Shown here: in pieces, positions 25,792 through 34,076 of the stretch | Layout: the number at the start of each line of letters is the position of its first letter | How positions within the stretch are numbered: position 1 is the stretch's first letter | Origin: Serinibacter arcticus | GTDB lineage: Bacteria > Actinomycetota > Actinomycetes > Actinomycetales > Beutenbergiaceae | Reading direction: 5' to 3' | NCBI RefSeq assembly: GCF_003121705.1 | Contig: NZ_PYHR01000002.1 | Coordinates: 806,001-870,000, forward strand | DNA: 64,000 bases | Notes under the pieces: generated by a model | The model's input: only the letters and a program-made list of their open reading frames with translations | Database searches by the model: none | Told to the model about the DNA's origin: nothing | Program-made: the position numbers and the translations under genes

Positions 25792-26600
25792 CGGCCGTCG
25801 TCACGCTCGCCTCGCTCGCTCGGCTGGACCACGTCGAGCGGCAGCAGGAGCGGCTCGCCCGCGAGGACCCCGAGGTCCTCCGGGTCCTGGTCTGGCTCGA
25901 CCCCACCCCAGCGCCCGCCCACCTCGCCGCGCGCGCCCTGACGCTGCACGTCCCGCCGGGCGGGCACGGGCTCCGGCTCGCCGCCGGCCGCAACCGGGGC
26001 GTCGCCGCGGCGGTGGCCGCCGGACACGACCTCGTGGTGCTGCTCGACGCGGACTGCGTCCCGGGTCCGGCCATGCTCAAGCGGTACGTCGAGGCGTCGG
26101 CGCGGCACCCGCGGTCGCTGCTGTGCGGCCCCGTCACCTACCTCCCCGAGGGGGTGCGCGTCGATCCGGCCACGGACCTGGCGGCTCTGACGGCGCCCCA
26201 CCCGGCGCGCCCCGATCCCGAGCCCGGGACGACCGTCGTCGCCGCCGACGAGGACTACGCCCTGTTCTGGTCGCTGTCGTTCGCGACGACGACCGCCGGC
26301 TGGGAGGCGTTCGGCGGCTTCGACGAGGCGTACGAGGGCTACGGCGGTGAGGACACCGACGTCGCCTTCCGCGCCCGCGCGGTCGGGGTGCCGCTCGTCT
26401 GGGTCGGGGGCGCGCACGCCTACCACCAGCACCACGCGACATCGGCGCCGCCCTGGCAGCACCTCGACGACATCCTGCGCAACGGCGCGCTCTTCGCCCG
26501 GCGGTGGGGACGGTGGCCGATGGAGGGCTGGATCACCGCGTTCGCACAGGCGGGCGCGATCGAGCAGGTCGGGGACGGCTGGCGGCGCGTCCCGGCGTGA
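25788..26600 (+). CDS. glycosyltransferase family 2
   Basis: 270 residues from the ATG at 25788. LAAGRNRGVAAAVAAGHDLVVLLDADCVPGPAML holds the DxD-type metal/donor motif (DAD), and WEAFGGFDEAYEGYGGEDTDVAFRARAVG is the galactosyltransferase-like acceptor half, as in the GT2 at 19242. Last gene of the right arm. The arm contains no flippase, polymerase or nucleotide-sugar synthesis gene, so export must use functions encoded elsewhere. Confidence 0.86.
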   Translation: MTAVVTLASLARLDHVERQQERLAREDPEVLRVLVWLDPTPAPAHLAARALTLHVPPGGHGLRLAAGRNRGVAAAVAAGHDLVVLLDADCVPGPAMLKRYVEASARHPRSLLCGPVTYLPEGVRVDPATDLAALTAPHPARPDPEPGTTVVAADEDYALFWSLSFATTTAGWEAFGGFDEAYEGYGGEDTDVAFRARAVGVPLVWVGGAHAYHQHHATSAPPWQHLDDILRNGALFARRWGRWPMEGWITAFAQAGAIEQVGDGWRRVPA

Positions 26601-26623
26601 TCGGCCGGTCGGCGTCGAGCCGG

Positions 26624-26845
26624 TCAGCGCGGCTTCAGCCGTCGCAGCGCCGAGCCCTTGTGCGCCGCCTGCGACCCGGACCTCTCCGAGGTCACGAGGT
26701 AGGCGGGCTCGTCCGCCGAGGCGGTGAAGTGCTGGTCGGCGAACTCGAAGTCGCGCACGCGCTTCTCGTCCACCGTGCCGCGGGTGCGGCCCTGCGGGGT
26801 GTTCCAGCTGACCCGGTCGCCCGGGGCGAGGTCGTCGCTCGTCAT
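26624..26845 (-). CDS. DUF2945 small Tudor-like protein
   Basis: 73 residues matching DUF2945 (HVA1-type Tudor): PGDRVSWNTPQGRTRGTVDEKR, then a strand-turn-strand core with PAYLVTSERSGSQAAHKGSALRRL. A small cytosolic protein of unknown function. The ATG at 26845 overlaps the stop of the upstream P-loop kinase gene (ATGA). Confidence 0.85.
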   Translation of the reverse strand: MTSDDLAPGDRVSWNTPQGRTRGTVDEKRVRDFEFADQHFTASADEPAYLVTSERSGSQAAHKGSALRRLKPR

Positions 26846-27612
26846 GGTGTTCTCCTCCGTCCCACCCAGCCTCGGTCACCCGGACCCGGGAGTCCAGGAC
26901 GCTCGTCGGCGAGCAGGATCCGCCCCACGGCGAGGTCGTCGCCGTCGAGCGCGAGGACCGGGGTGCCGGCCACGACGACGTCGGCCAGGTCCCACGGCCG
27001 CAGCTCGTCGACGAAGGTCCGCTCGGCGGCGCTCCACTCGTGCCAGAACGCCGTCGCCGCCGCGAGGTCTCCGTTCGCGCCCTCGGCGACGTCGCGCGCG
27101 ATGCCGCGCCGCTCCGCCTCCGGCGCGTCCACCTGGACCCAGATCGTGGCGTCGGCCCGACCGCCCCGGGTCGCGAGCGCCGCACCCGTCCCCTCGACCA
27201 CCACGAGCGGCGTGCGCGCGGGGACGACGACGTGCCCGTCCCGACCCCGGGGCTCCCACGCGGGCGGGCGGAACGCGACGGCGTCACCGCGGGCGACGGC
27301 GTCGAGCAGCTCCTCGAGCAGGTGACCCCACGCGAAGAACGGCTCGTGCCAGGCGAGGTCGTCGGTGTGGACCACGACGGCGCCCGGCACCACGGCCGCG
27401 AGGCGGGCCGCCAGCGTGGACTTCCCGGCCCCGCCACGGCCGTCCACCGCGAGGACCCGGGTCCGGGTGGGCCCGTCACCGACACCGGCCCCCACCGCCG
27501 CAACGTCAGCGGACGGCAGCAGCTCGTCCAGGAGAGCCGCGACGCCGACCGCGCGCCACGCCCCGGCCGCCGGCTCGCCGGGCTCCAGCCGCATCGGCGC
27601 GAGGTCGCCCAC
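26842..27612 (-). CDS. uridine kinase-like P-loop protein
   Basis: About 256 residues from the GTG at 27612 (VGDLAPMRLEPGEP). Walker A is VDGRGGAGKSTLAARL near residue 70, followed by VVVHTDDLAWHEPFFAWG and VVVEGTGAALATRGGRADATIWVQVDAP, the order seen in uridine kinase/(d)NMP kinase-like proteins of actinomycetes. It likely phosphorylates a small metabolite. It starts 3 bases after the acetyltransferase stop and overlaps the DUF2945 start, forming a three-gene unit. Confidence 0.78.
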   Translation of the reverse strand: MGDLAPMRLEPGEPAAGAWRAVGVAALLDELLPSADVAAVGAGVGDGPTRTRVLAVDGRGGAGKSTLAARLAAVVPGAVVVHTDDLAWHEPFFAWGHLLEELLDAVARGDAVAFRPPAWEPRGRDGHVVVPARTPLVVVEGTGAALATRGGRADATIWVQVDAPEAERRGIARDVAEGANGDLAAATAFWHEWSAAERTFVDELRPWDLADVVVAGTPVLALDGDDLAVGRILLADERPGLPGPGDRGWVGRRRTP

Positions 27613-27614
27613 GG

Positions 27615-28193
27615 TCAGATCTCGCGCAGGACGCGGGCCGGGTTGCCGACGGCGACGACGTTCGCCGGGATGTCGCGCGTGACGACCGAACCGGCACCGA
27701 TGACCGAGTTCTCGCCGATCGTGACCCCGGGGCAGACGATCACTCCCCCGCCGAGCCACACGTTGTCGCCGATCGTGATCGGCTCGGCCGCCTCGAGCTT
27801 GTCGCGCCGCGGCTGCGGGTCGACCGGGTGGGTCGGCGTGAGCAGCTGGACGTTCGGGCCGATCTGGCAGTCCTGCCCGATCGTGATCGTGGCGACGTCG
27901 AGCATCGTGAGGTTGTAGTTGGCGAAGGTGCGGGCCCCCACGTGGATGTTCTCGCCGTAGTCCACGAACACGGGCGGCTTGAGGTGGGCGCCCTCCCCGA
28001 GGCTGCCGAGCAGCTCCTCCAGGATGCTGCGGGAGTCGGGCTCCCCCGCCACGACCGCCCGGTGGTAGGCGTCGGCGAGGGCGAGCCCGCGCTGGGCCAG
28101 CCGCTCGCTGTCGGGGTCGTCGGCGATGTAGAGGTCACCGGCGAGCATGCGCTCGCGGTTGGTGCGGTCGTCGCCCGCGAAGTAGTCCGTCAT
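27615..28193 (-). CDS. maltose/galactoside O-acetyltransferase family
   Basis: 192 residues from the ATG at 28193 (MTDYFAGDDRTNRERMLAGDLY, the Mac-domain start). A left-handed beta-helix of hexapeptide repeats follows, with FVDYGENIHVGARTFANYNL, the catalytic-His region LLTPTHPVDPQPRR and IIGENSVIGAGSVVTRDIPANVVAVGNPA-type coils. It transfers acetyl from acetyl-CoA to a sugar hydroxyl. First gene of the unit; an inverted repeat typical of a TetR-type operator lies 9-24 bp upstream of the start. Confidence 0.92.
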   Translation of the reverse strand: MTDYFAGDDRTNRERMLAGDLYIADDPDSERLAQRGLALADAYHRAVVAGEPDSRSILEELLGSLGEGAHLKPPVFVDYGENIHVGARTFANYNLTMLDVATITIGQDCQIGPNVQLLTPTHPVDPQPRRDKLEAAEPITIGDNVWLGGGVIVCPGVTIGENSVIGAGSVVTRDIPANVVAVGNPARVLREI

Positions 28194-28201
28194 GGCGGCG
28201 A

Positions 28202-28217
28202 GTGTACATCCGTACAC
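28202..28217. promoter_or_regulatory. inverted repeat before the acetyltransferase gene
   Basis: gtgtac-N4-gtacac, two perfect 6-base arms at 28202-28207 and 28212-28217, directly upstream of the ATG at 28193 on the minus strand. The TGTAC/GTACA arms resemble TetR-family operators of actinomycetes. No TetR gene is in the window, so the cognate regulator is unknown. Confidence 0.45.
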
Positions 28218-28233
28218 ATCGGCGGACGAGCCC

Positions 28234-28461
28234 TCAGTCGGTGGGCGTCGGCCCCTGCTGCGCGGCGAGGTGCGCCCGCGCCTCGCGCTCGGCGAGGACG
28301 TCCGCGAAGTCGGTGATCGGCTTGTCGGCGAAGTGCGCCGTCGCCTCCGTCGCCTCCCGCTCGAGCTCGGCCGGGTCGGCGTCGGGGAACGTCTCGACGA
28401 GGTGGTTGACGACGGTGTGGACCGTGCGGTCGAAGTCGAAGTCCCGCGTGGAGTGCGTCAT
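28234..28461 (-). CDS. small helical protein of unknown function
   Basis: 75 residues, acidic and helical: VHTVVNHLVETFPDADPAELEREATEA followed by DFADVLAEREARAHLAA. The layout resembles the small three-helix-bundle dimerisation proteins common in actinomycetes, but I do not assign a function. aagga lies upstream of the ATG. The 214 bases between this gene and the nucleotidase at 28676 contain no other gene that I can see and must hold both divergent promoters. Confidence 0.65.
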   Translation of the reverse strand: MTHSTRDFDFDRTVHTVVNHLVETFPDADPAELEREATEATAHFADKPITDFADVLAEREARAHLAAQQGPTPTD

Positions 28462-28675
28462 CGTTCGTCATCCTTCGTCGTCGAGGGGCGGCGGGACGTT
28501 CGCTCCGTCGCGTCGTTCCTGTCCAGGCTAGGTCGGCCCCGCTCCGACGGGAAGACCCGGACGGGCGGCGGCCGGACCCGCGCCGCCGCGGCCGGCGAGT
28601 TCACGTCCCGTCTCCCTGCCCGACACACGCCGTGGTTACGGTGGTCCGGCCCCCTGACCCCTCGAGAGGACACCC

Positions 28676-30730
28676 ATGCCTACCCGTCGATCGATCGCCG
28701 TCGGCGTCGCCACCCTTGGCGCCGCGGCTCTCGCCCTCCCCGCGGCCGCCGTGCCGACCGATCCCCCGGCACCCCCCGCCGAGGCCGTGGAGCTGACCCT
28801 CCTGGCCACCACGGACGTGCACGGTCACGTGCGCGACTGGAACTACTTCACGAACGCCCCGTTCCCCCCGACGGACAGCCTCGGCCTGGCGCGCGCGAGC
28901 ACCGCGATCCAGCAGATCCGCGAGGCGAAGGGCGCGGACTCCGTCGTCGTCGTCGACAACGGGGACGCCATCCAGGGCACGCCGTTGACGTATCTCTACG
29001 GCTACGGCGACAACCGCCAGCAGGTGCTGGACGGCACCACCACCCACCCGATGGCGACGGCGTTCAACACGGTCGGCTACGACGCCGGCACCGTGGGCAA
29101 CCACGAGTACAACTACGACCTCGACCTGCTCGACGCCTACGAGCGCGACGTCGACATGCCCGTCCTGGGGGCGAACGTCATCGACGTCGCCACGGGCGCG
29201 CCCTACCACGCGCCGTACGAGCTCATCGAGCGCACGATCGACGGGCAGGACGTCACGATCGGCGTCATCGGCCTGGTCACGCCCGGCGTGCGGGTGTGGG
29301 ACGAGCAGTACGTGGACGGCAAGCTCGAGTTCCAGGACATGGTCACCGCGGCGAAGCAGTGGGTCCCGGTCGTCGCCGACCAGGCCGACGTCGTCGTCGT
29401 GCTCGCCCACACGGGTCAGGGCACCGTGCCCGACGAGGGCTACGACCCCGCCGCGCTGCACGAGGACGTCGCCGGCAACATCGCCCGCCAGGTCCCCGGC
29501 ATCGACGTGCTGGTCGCCGGCCACAGCCACCGCGACCTGCCCGAGACCGTGGTGACGAACGTCGACGGCGAGCAGACGCTCATCACGCAGCCGAACTACT
29601 GGGCCCGCGGCATCACCGAGACGACGCTCACCCTGCTGCCCGACGCCGAGGGCTCCTTCGACGTCGACTGGGCGGGAACCGCCCCGACCGTCACGCCGCA
29701 CTACGGCAAGGACGGCTACGCGGAGGACCCCGACGTCGTCGCCGCCATCGAGGAGCAGCACGCCTCGACCGTCACCTACGTCAACACGCCGGTCGCGACG
29801 TCGACGCAGGCCCTCCCCGCCGAGCGCTCGCGCTACGAGGACACCGCGATCATCGACTTCATCAACCACGTGCAGCAGACCACGGTCGAGGCGGCGCTGG
29901 AGGGTACGGAGCACGCCGACAAGCGCGTCATCAGCCAGGCGTCGCCGTTCTCCCGCACGGCCCTCTTCCCGGAGGGCGAGGTCACGATCCGCGACATCGC
30001 CGGGCTCTACATCTACGAGAACACGCTGCGCGCCGTCGAGCTGACGGGGGCGCAGGTGCGCGAGTACCTCGAGCACTCGGCCCGCTACTTCGTGCAGACC
30101 GAGCGCGGGGCGACGTTCGACCCCGAGACCGGCACCAACGCCGTCTACGGCGGCGACCGCGCGATCCCGGACTACGCCTACGACGTCCTCAGCGGCGTGA
30201 CGTACACGATCGACGTGTCAGAGCCGGTCGGCTCGCGCATCAAGGCGCTGGCCTACCCCGACGGCGCCCCCGTGGGTGACGCGGACACGCTCGTGATGGC
30301 CGTCAACAACTACCGCCAGACCGGCGGCAGCGGGTACCCGCACGTGGCCGACGCCCCCGTCGTCTACGACGGCCTGCTCGAGATCCGCCAGCTCCTCATC
30401 GACTGGGCCGGCGAGCGCGGCGTCATCGACCCGGCCGAGTTCTTCGTGCCGAGCTGGTGGCTCACGACCGCCTACGAGGCACCGGTCGAGACGCCCGACC
30501 CCACCGAGGAGCCGACGGTCGACCCGACCACGGACCCGACGACAGACCCGACCTCGACGGCGCCGACGACCGACCCGACGTCGTCCGACAGCCCGACGGC
30601 GGGCGGACCCTCGCGCGGCGACCTCGCTGACACGGGCGCCGACCTCACCGCCGCCTGGGCAGCGCTGGGTCTGCTCGTGGCGGGAGGCGCCACGGTGCTG
30701 ATCGCCCGACGCCACCGCGCACGGGCCTGA
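28676..30730 (+). CDS. wall-anchored 5'-nucleotidase/2',3'-cyclic phosphodiesterase
   Basis: 684 residues. A signal peptide ends near residue 29. The metallophosphatase domain has TTDVHGHV, DNGDAIQGTP, GTVGNHEYNY, LAHTGQG and AGHSHRDLPE, the five metal-binding blocks. The C-terminal nucleotidase domain includes PFSRTALFPEGEVTIRDI and the NNYRQTGGSGYPH substrate loop. A Pro/Thr/Asp repeat spacer (PTTDPTTDPTS type) leads to LADTG, a membrane helix and a positive tail. LAxTG is the signal used by class E sortases, so this should be a wall-anchored enzyme that releases nucleosides and phosphate from nucleotides outside the cell. A hairpin terminator follows. Confidence 0.93.
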   Translation: MPTRRSIAVGVATLGAAALALPAAAVPTDPPAPPAEAVELTLLATTDVHGHVRDWNYFTNAPFPPTDSLGLARASTAIQQIREAKGADSVVVVDNGDAIQGTPLTYLYGYGDNRQQVLDGTTTHPMATAFNTVGYDAGTVGNHEYNYDLDLLDAYERDVDMPVLGANVIDVATGAPYHAPYELIERTIDGQDVTIGVIGLVTPGVRVWDEQYVDGKLEFQDMVTAAKQWVPVVADQADVVVVLAHTGQGTVPDEGYDPAALHEDVAGNIARQVPGIDVLVAGHSHRDLPETVVTNVDGEQTLITQPNYWARGITETTLTLLPDAEGSFDVDWAGTAPTVTPHYGKDGYAEDPDVVAAIEEQHASTVTYVNTPVATSTQALPAERSRYEDTAIIDFINHVQQTTVEAALEGTEHADKRVISQASPFSRTALFPEGEVTIRDIAGLYIYENTLRAVELTGAQVREYLEHSARYFVQTERGATFDPETGTNAVYGGDRAIPDYAYDVLSGVTYTIDVSEPVGSRIKALAYPDGAPVGDADTLVMAVNNYRQTGGSGYPHVADAPVVYDGLLEIRQLLIDWAGERGVIDPAEFFVPSWWLTTAYEAPVETPDPTEEPTVDPTTDPTTDPTSTAPTTDPTSSDSPTAGGPSRGDLADTGADLTAAWAALGLLVAGGATVLIARRHRARA

Positions 30731-30734
30731 CTAC

Positions 30735-30780
30735 CGACCGAGGGCCCCGGGGGGCAGCTGCTCCCCGGGGCCCTCGGTCG
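30735..30780 (+). terminator. hairpin terminator after the nucleotidase gene
   Basis: A perfect 18-bp GC-rich stem (30735-30752 with 30763-30780) with a 10-base loop, starting 5 bases after the stop codon at 30730. The convergent sugar-kinase gene ends at 30812, so it may serve both strands. Confidence 0.85.
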
Positions 30781-30811
30781 TTCCCGGCGCGGGACGGTCC
30801 GTCCGCTCGTC

Positions 30812-31939
30812 CTAGCGGTCGACGCGCGCCGAGCCGCCGCCGGCGAGCTTGAGCACCTCGGCCTTGGTGACCATCGTCGTGTCGCCCGGGGTCGTCATCG
30901 CGAGCGCGCCGTGCGCGGCCCCGTACTCGACCGCCGTGGCGAGGGGCTGGCCGTCGAGCAGGCCGTAGATCAGCCCGGAGGCGAACGAGTCGCCGCCTCC
31001 CACACGGTCCAGGATCTCCAGACCCGGGCGGTGCGTCGCCTCGACGACGCCCGTCGCGGGCGACCAGGCCAGCGCGCCCCAGTCGTTGATCGTGGCGCTG
31101 CGGACCGTGCGCATCGTGGTACCGATCGCCTTGAAGTTCGGGAAGGCCGCGGCCGCGGTCTCGATCATCGCCTTGAAGGAGTCGGTCTCGAGCTCGGCGA
31201 GGTTCTCGTCCACGCCCTCGACGGCGAATCCCAGCGAGGCGGTGAAGTCCTCCTCGTTGCCGATCATGACGTCGATGTGCGGGGCGATCGCCCGGTTGAC
31301 CTCCTGCGCCTTGGCCTGTCCGCCGATCGCCTTCCACAGCGAGGGGCGGTAGTTGAGGTCGTAGGACACGACCGTGCCGTACTCCTTCGCCTTCGTGACG
31401 GCGGTCAGCACGGTCTCGGCCGAGACCTCCGACAGCGCGGCGAAGATGCCGCCGGTGTGGAGCCACCGCACGCCGAGCTCGCCGAAGAGCCGGTCCCAGT
31501 CGACGTCGTCGGGCCGCAGCTGCGAGGCCGCGGTCAGGCCGCGGTCGGACACCCCGACGGCGCCGCGCACCCCGAAGCCGCGCTCGGTGAAGTTGAGCCC
31601 GTTGCGGACGCTGCGGCCGATGCCGTCGTAGTCCACCCACTGCACGAACTCGGTGTCCAGGCCGCCGGTGAGGATGAAGTCCTCCACCAGGCGCCCGACC
31701 TCGTTGTCCGCGAGCGCCGTGACGATCGCACCGCGCAGCCCGAACGCGCGGCGCAGGCCGCGGGTGACGTTGTACTCGCCGCCGCCCTCCCACGCCCGGA
31801 AGCTGCGGGCCGTGCGGATGCGACCCTCACCCGGGTCGAGGCGCAGCATGACCTCCCCCAGCGAGACGGCGTCGTAGCGGCACTCGGACGCGGGACGGAG
31901 GTCGAGGGCCGCCACCTCGGGCGGGAGGGCGTGGGTCAT
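30812..31939 (-). CDS. kdgK: 2-keto-3-deoxygluconate kinase, PfkB family
   Basis: 375 residues. PfkB ribokinase fold: SLGEVMLRLDPGEGRIRTA at the start, FRAWEGGGEYNVTRGLRRAFG for sugar binding, YDLNYRPSLW in the middle, and RVGGGDSFASGLIYGLL with the catalytic Asp of the GxGD motif (GGGD here). It phosphorylates 2-keto-3-deoxygluconate to KDPG, which the aldolase encoded upstream splits to pyruvate and glyceraldehyde 3-phosphate. The two form the lower part of uronate or gluconate catabolism under the IclR-type regulator at 32735. Confidence 0.88.
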   Translation of the reverse strand: MTHALPPEVAALDLRPASECRYDAVSLGEVMLRLDPGEGRIRTARSFRAWEGGGEYNVTRGLRRAFGLRGAIVTALADNEVGRLVEDFILTGGLDTEFVQWVDYDGIGRSVRNGLNFTERGFGVRGAVGVSDRGLTAASQLRPDDVDWDRLFGELGVRWLHTGGIFAALSEVSAETVLTAVTKAKEYGTVVSYDLNYRPSLWKAIGGQAKAQEVNRAIAPHIDVMIGNEEDFTASLGFAVEGVDENLAELETDSFKAMIETAAAAFPNFKAIGTTMRTVRSATINDWGALAWSPATGVVEATHRPGLEILDRVGGGDSFASGLIYGLLDGQPLATAVEYGAAHGALAMTTPGDTTMVTKAEVLKLAGGGSARVDR

Positions 31940-31999
31940 GGGGGCTCCTGGGTTCGGGTCGTCAGGGGTGGGTCGTCCGGGGACGACGGCGGGGGTCGG

Positions 32000-32638
32000 T
32001 CAGGCGGCCGGGCGCAGCTGCCGGGCGAGGCCGACCGCGGTGGTGGTGAGCTCGGTGACGGCGGCGAAGTCGCCGGCGCGCACGAGGCTCGAGGGGACCA
32101 TCCACGACCCGCCGACCGCGCGCACACCGGGAAGGGCGAGGTAGTCGCCGAGGTTGTCGGGACCGATCCCGCCGGTGGGGACGAACGAGACCCCGCCGAA
32201 CGGTGCGGCGAGCGCCGCGATGGCCTTCGCGCCGCCCGACGTGCCGGCGGGGAAGAACTTCACCGTGGTGAGCCCGAGCTCGAGGGCCGCCTGGATCTCG
32301 GTGGCCGTCACGGCGCCGGGCAGCGCCAGGATGCCGTGCTCCTGGCAGCGCTCGACGACGGCGCGGCTGGTGCCGGGCGAGACGACGTACTGCGCCCCGG
32401 CCGCCACGGCCGCGTCGACCTGCGCGACGGTCAGGACGGTCCCCGCGCCGACGAGCACGTCCCCGCGTGCGGCCATGATCCGGATCGACTCCTCGGCGGC
32501 GGCGGTGCGGAAGGTCACCTCGGCGACCGGGAGCCCGCCGGCGACGAGGGCGCCGGCGAGGCCGTCGGCGTCGCGCGCGTCGTCGAGCACGACGACGGGG
32601 ACCAGGGTGGCGGCGGCGAGCTGTGACAGGACGTCCAT
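32000..32638 (-). CDS. eda: 2-keto-3-deoxy-6-phosphogluconate aldolase
   Basis: 212 residues from the ATG at 32638 (MDVLSQL), preceded by ggaga. Class I KDPG/KHG aldolase barrel: VAEVTFRT (general-base Glu), VGAGTVLTVAQVDAAVAAGAQYVVSPG, and TTVKFFPAG with the Schiff-base Lys. FVPTGGIGPDNLGDYL binds phosphate. It cleaves KDPG to pyruvate and glyceraldehyde 3-phosphate. Upstream of kdgK in the same direction, 60 bases apart; the operators at 32662-32695 lie in its promoter. Confidence 0.92.
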   Translation of the reverse strand: MDVLSQLAAATLVPVVVLDDARDADGLAGALVAGGLPVAEVTFRTAAAEESIRIMAARGDVLVGAGTVLTVAQVDAAVAAGAQYVVSPGTSRAVVERCQEHGILALPGAVTATEIQAALELGLTTVKFFPAGTSGGAKAIAALAAPFGGVSFVPTGGIGPDNLGDYLALPGVRAVGGSWMVPSSLVRAGDFAAVTELTTTAVGLARQLRPAA

Positions 32639-32661
32639 CGAATCTCCAATGATTCCGCTAG

Positions 32662-32695
32662 GCGCAACGTGCGTTGCGCTCAATGGTGCTATTGA
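32662..32695. promoter_or_regulatory. candidate IclR operator in the eda-kdgK promoter
   Basis: Two adjacent inverted repeats: gcgcaacg-tg-cgttgcgc at 32662-32679 (8-bp arms, fully matched) and tcaat-N6-attga at 32680-32695. They occupy the 96-base gap between the eda start and the stop of the IclR gene upstream. Paired palindromes of this kind are usual IclR targets; which of the two is bound, and where the -35/-10 lie, cannot be decided by eye. Confidence 0.6.
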
Positions 32696-32734
32696 AGCAG
32701 ACCCGACTCGCGGGCGCCAGGCTCCGAGCCGGTC

Positions 32735-33490
32735 TCAGACCGGGCGGACCCCGACCCCGGGCGGGAGCAGCGCGGGCAGCACGGTGCGCATGGCCCGCGC
32801 CACCTCGGCCAGCCGCTCGTCGTCGAACCGCTCGCGCGGCGCCGTCACGCTGACGGCCGCGACGGTGGCCCCACCACGTACGAGGGGAACGGCGACGCAC
32901 GCGATCCCGGGCTCGTTCTCCTCGCACTCGTGCACGAACCCCGTGGCAGCGGCGCCGCTGATCACGGACCAGGCACGATCGGCGACGGCCTCGGTGGTCC
33001 CGGGCTCGAGGTACGGCGCGAGCGCCGCGCGGGTCCCGACGCGATCCAGCAGCAGCGCCCGGCCGAGGGCCGTCGTCGCGGCCGGCATCCGGCGCCCGAC
33101 GGCGGACCACACGCGCACGGGGCGCTGCGGCTCGACCTTGTCGAGGTAGACGATCTGGGCCCCCACCAGCACCCCGAGGTGGACGAGCTCGTCGACCTCG
33201 CGCGAGAGCGCGACGAGCGCCGGGTGCAGCACGACGGCGAGGTTGTCCCCGCCCAGGTAGCCGTCACCGAGCGTGAGGCCGGCCGGTCCGAGGCGGTAGA
33301 CGCCGGAGGCGGGGTCCTGGCTGACGAAGCCGCGGAAGCTCAGCGCCGCGAGCGCCCGGTGCAGCGTCGTCTTGTGCACGCCGACGCGGTCGGCCAGGGT
33401 CGCGAGGCTCGCGCCGTCGGGTCCGGCCTCGGCCAGCGCGACGAGCACGAGCAGGGCGCGGTCGATGCTCTCCACGGGCGAGGTCGTCAC
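32735..33490 (-). CDS. IclR-family transcriptional regulator
   Basis: 251 residues. An N-terminal winged helix (LATLADRVGVHKTTLHRALAAL, ~28-49) and a GAF-like effector domain with GVLVGAQIVYLDKVEPQRPVRVW and GIACVAVPLVRGGATVAAVSVTAP. By family and position it controls the eda-kdgK pair, probably sensing KDG, KDPG or a related uronate product. It is on the same strand as its proposed targets, with candidate operators 39-73 bp beyond its stop. Confidence 0.93.
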   Translation of the reverse strand: MTTSPVESIDRALLVLVALAEAGPDGASLATLADRVGVHKTTLHRALAALSFRGFVSQDPASGVYRLGPAGLTLGDGYLGGDNLAVVLHPALVALSREVDELVHLGVLVGAQIVYLDKVEPQRPVRVWSAVGRRMPAATTALGRALLLDRVGTRAALAPYLEPGTTEAVADRAWSVISGAAATGFVHECEENEPGIACVAVPLVRGGATVAAVSVTAPRERFDDERLAEVARAMRTVLPALLPPGVGVRPV

Positions 33491-33539
33491 GGGTGGCCAC
33501 TCTGCCAGGTCGCGTCGGGGCTGCGCCCGGCGGGGGGTC

Positions 33540-34022
33540 TCACGCCCAGAAGTCCCGGTGGACCTCGGCGGCCTCGTCCTCGAGCATCGGACCCACCACG
33601 TCGACGGGCTTGGACCCCGCCGCGACGACGTCGCGGCAGGGCAGACGCAGCGTCGGGTTCTCGGGGTCTTCCCCCGCGATCTCGTACAGCACGTGCTCGG
33701 GCAGCGCGTAGACGATCCGACCGATGCCGGCCCAGTAGATCGCGGCCGCGCACATCGCGCAGGGCTCGCAGCTGCTGACCAGGGTCGTGGCCGGCAGGTC
33801 GTCGTGCGGCAGCGTCGTCGTCGCGAGCCGCACGAGGTTCGTCTCGGCGTGGCCGGTGACGTCGCCGTCGTCGGCCACGGTGTTCTCGGCCTCCAGCAGG
33901 GCGGCGCCGTCGGGCCCCACCAGGACCGCGCCGAACGGGTGGTTCCCTCGTTCCCGTGCCTGCGCCGCGAGCGCGATCGCGCGGCGCGCCGGCTCCTCCC
34001 ACCGCTGCGTCGACCCCGTCAT
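33540..34022 (-). CDS. nucleoside deaminase, cytidine/guanine deaminase fold
   Basis: 160 residues from the ATG at 34022, with ggagg 8 bases upstream. Zinc-dependent deaminase motifs: GHAETNLVR (HAE, metal ligand and proton shuttle) and SCEPCAMCAAAIYWAG (PCxxC). GNHPFGAVLVGPDG is the N-terminal strand. Closest by eye to the guanine deaminase/tRNA adenosine deaminase-like group; the base used is not certain. It ends 50 bases before the IclR gene on the same strand. Confidence 0.88.
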   Translation of the reverse strand: MTGSTQRWEEPARRAIALAAQARERGNHPFGAVLVGPDGAALLEAENTVADDGDVTGHAETNLVRLATTTLPHDDLPATTLVSSCEPCAMCAAAIYWAGIGRIVYALPEHVLYEIAGEDPENPTLRLPCRDVVAAGSKPVDVVGPMLEDEAAEVHRDFWA

Positions 34023-34076
34023 CGCCACCACCTCCGGTCCCGACCGTAACCCCGACGGTCGAAGGGGCGCGAGGAC

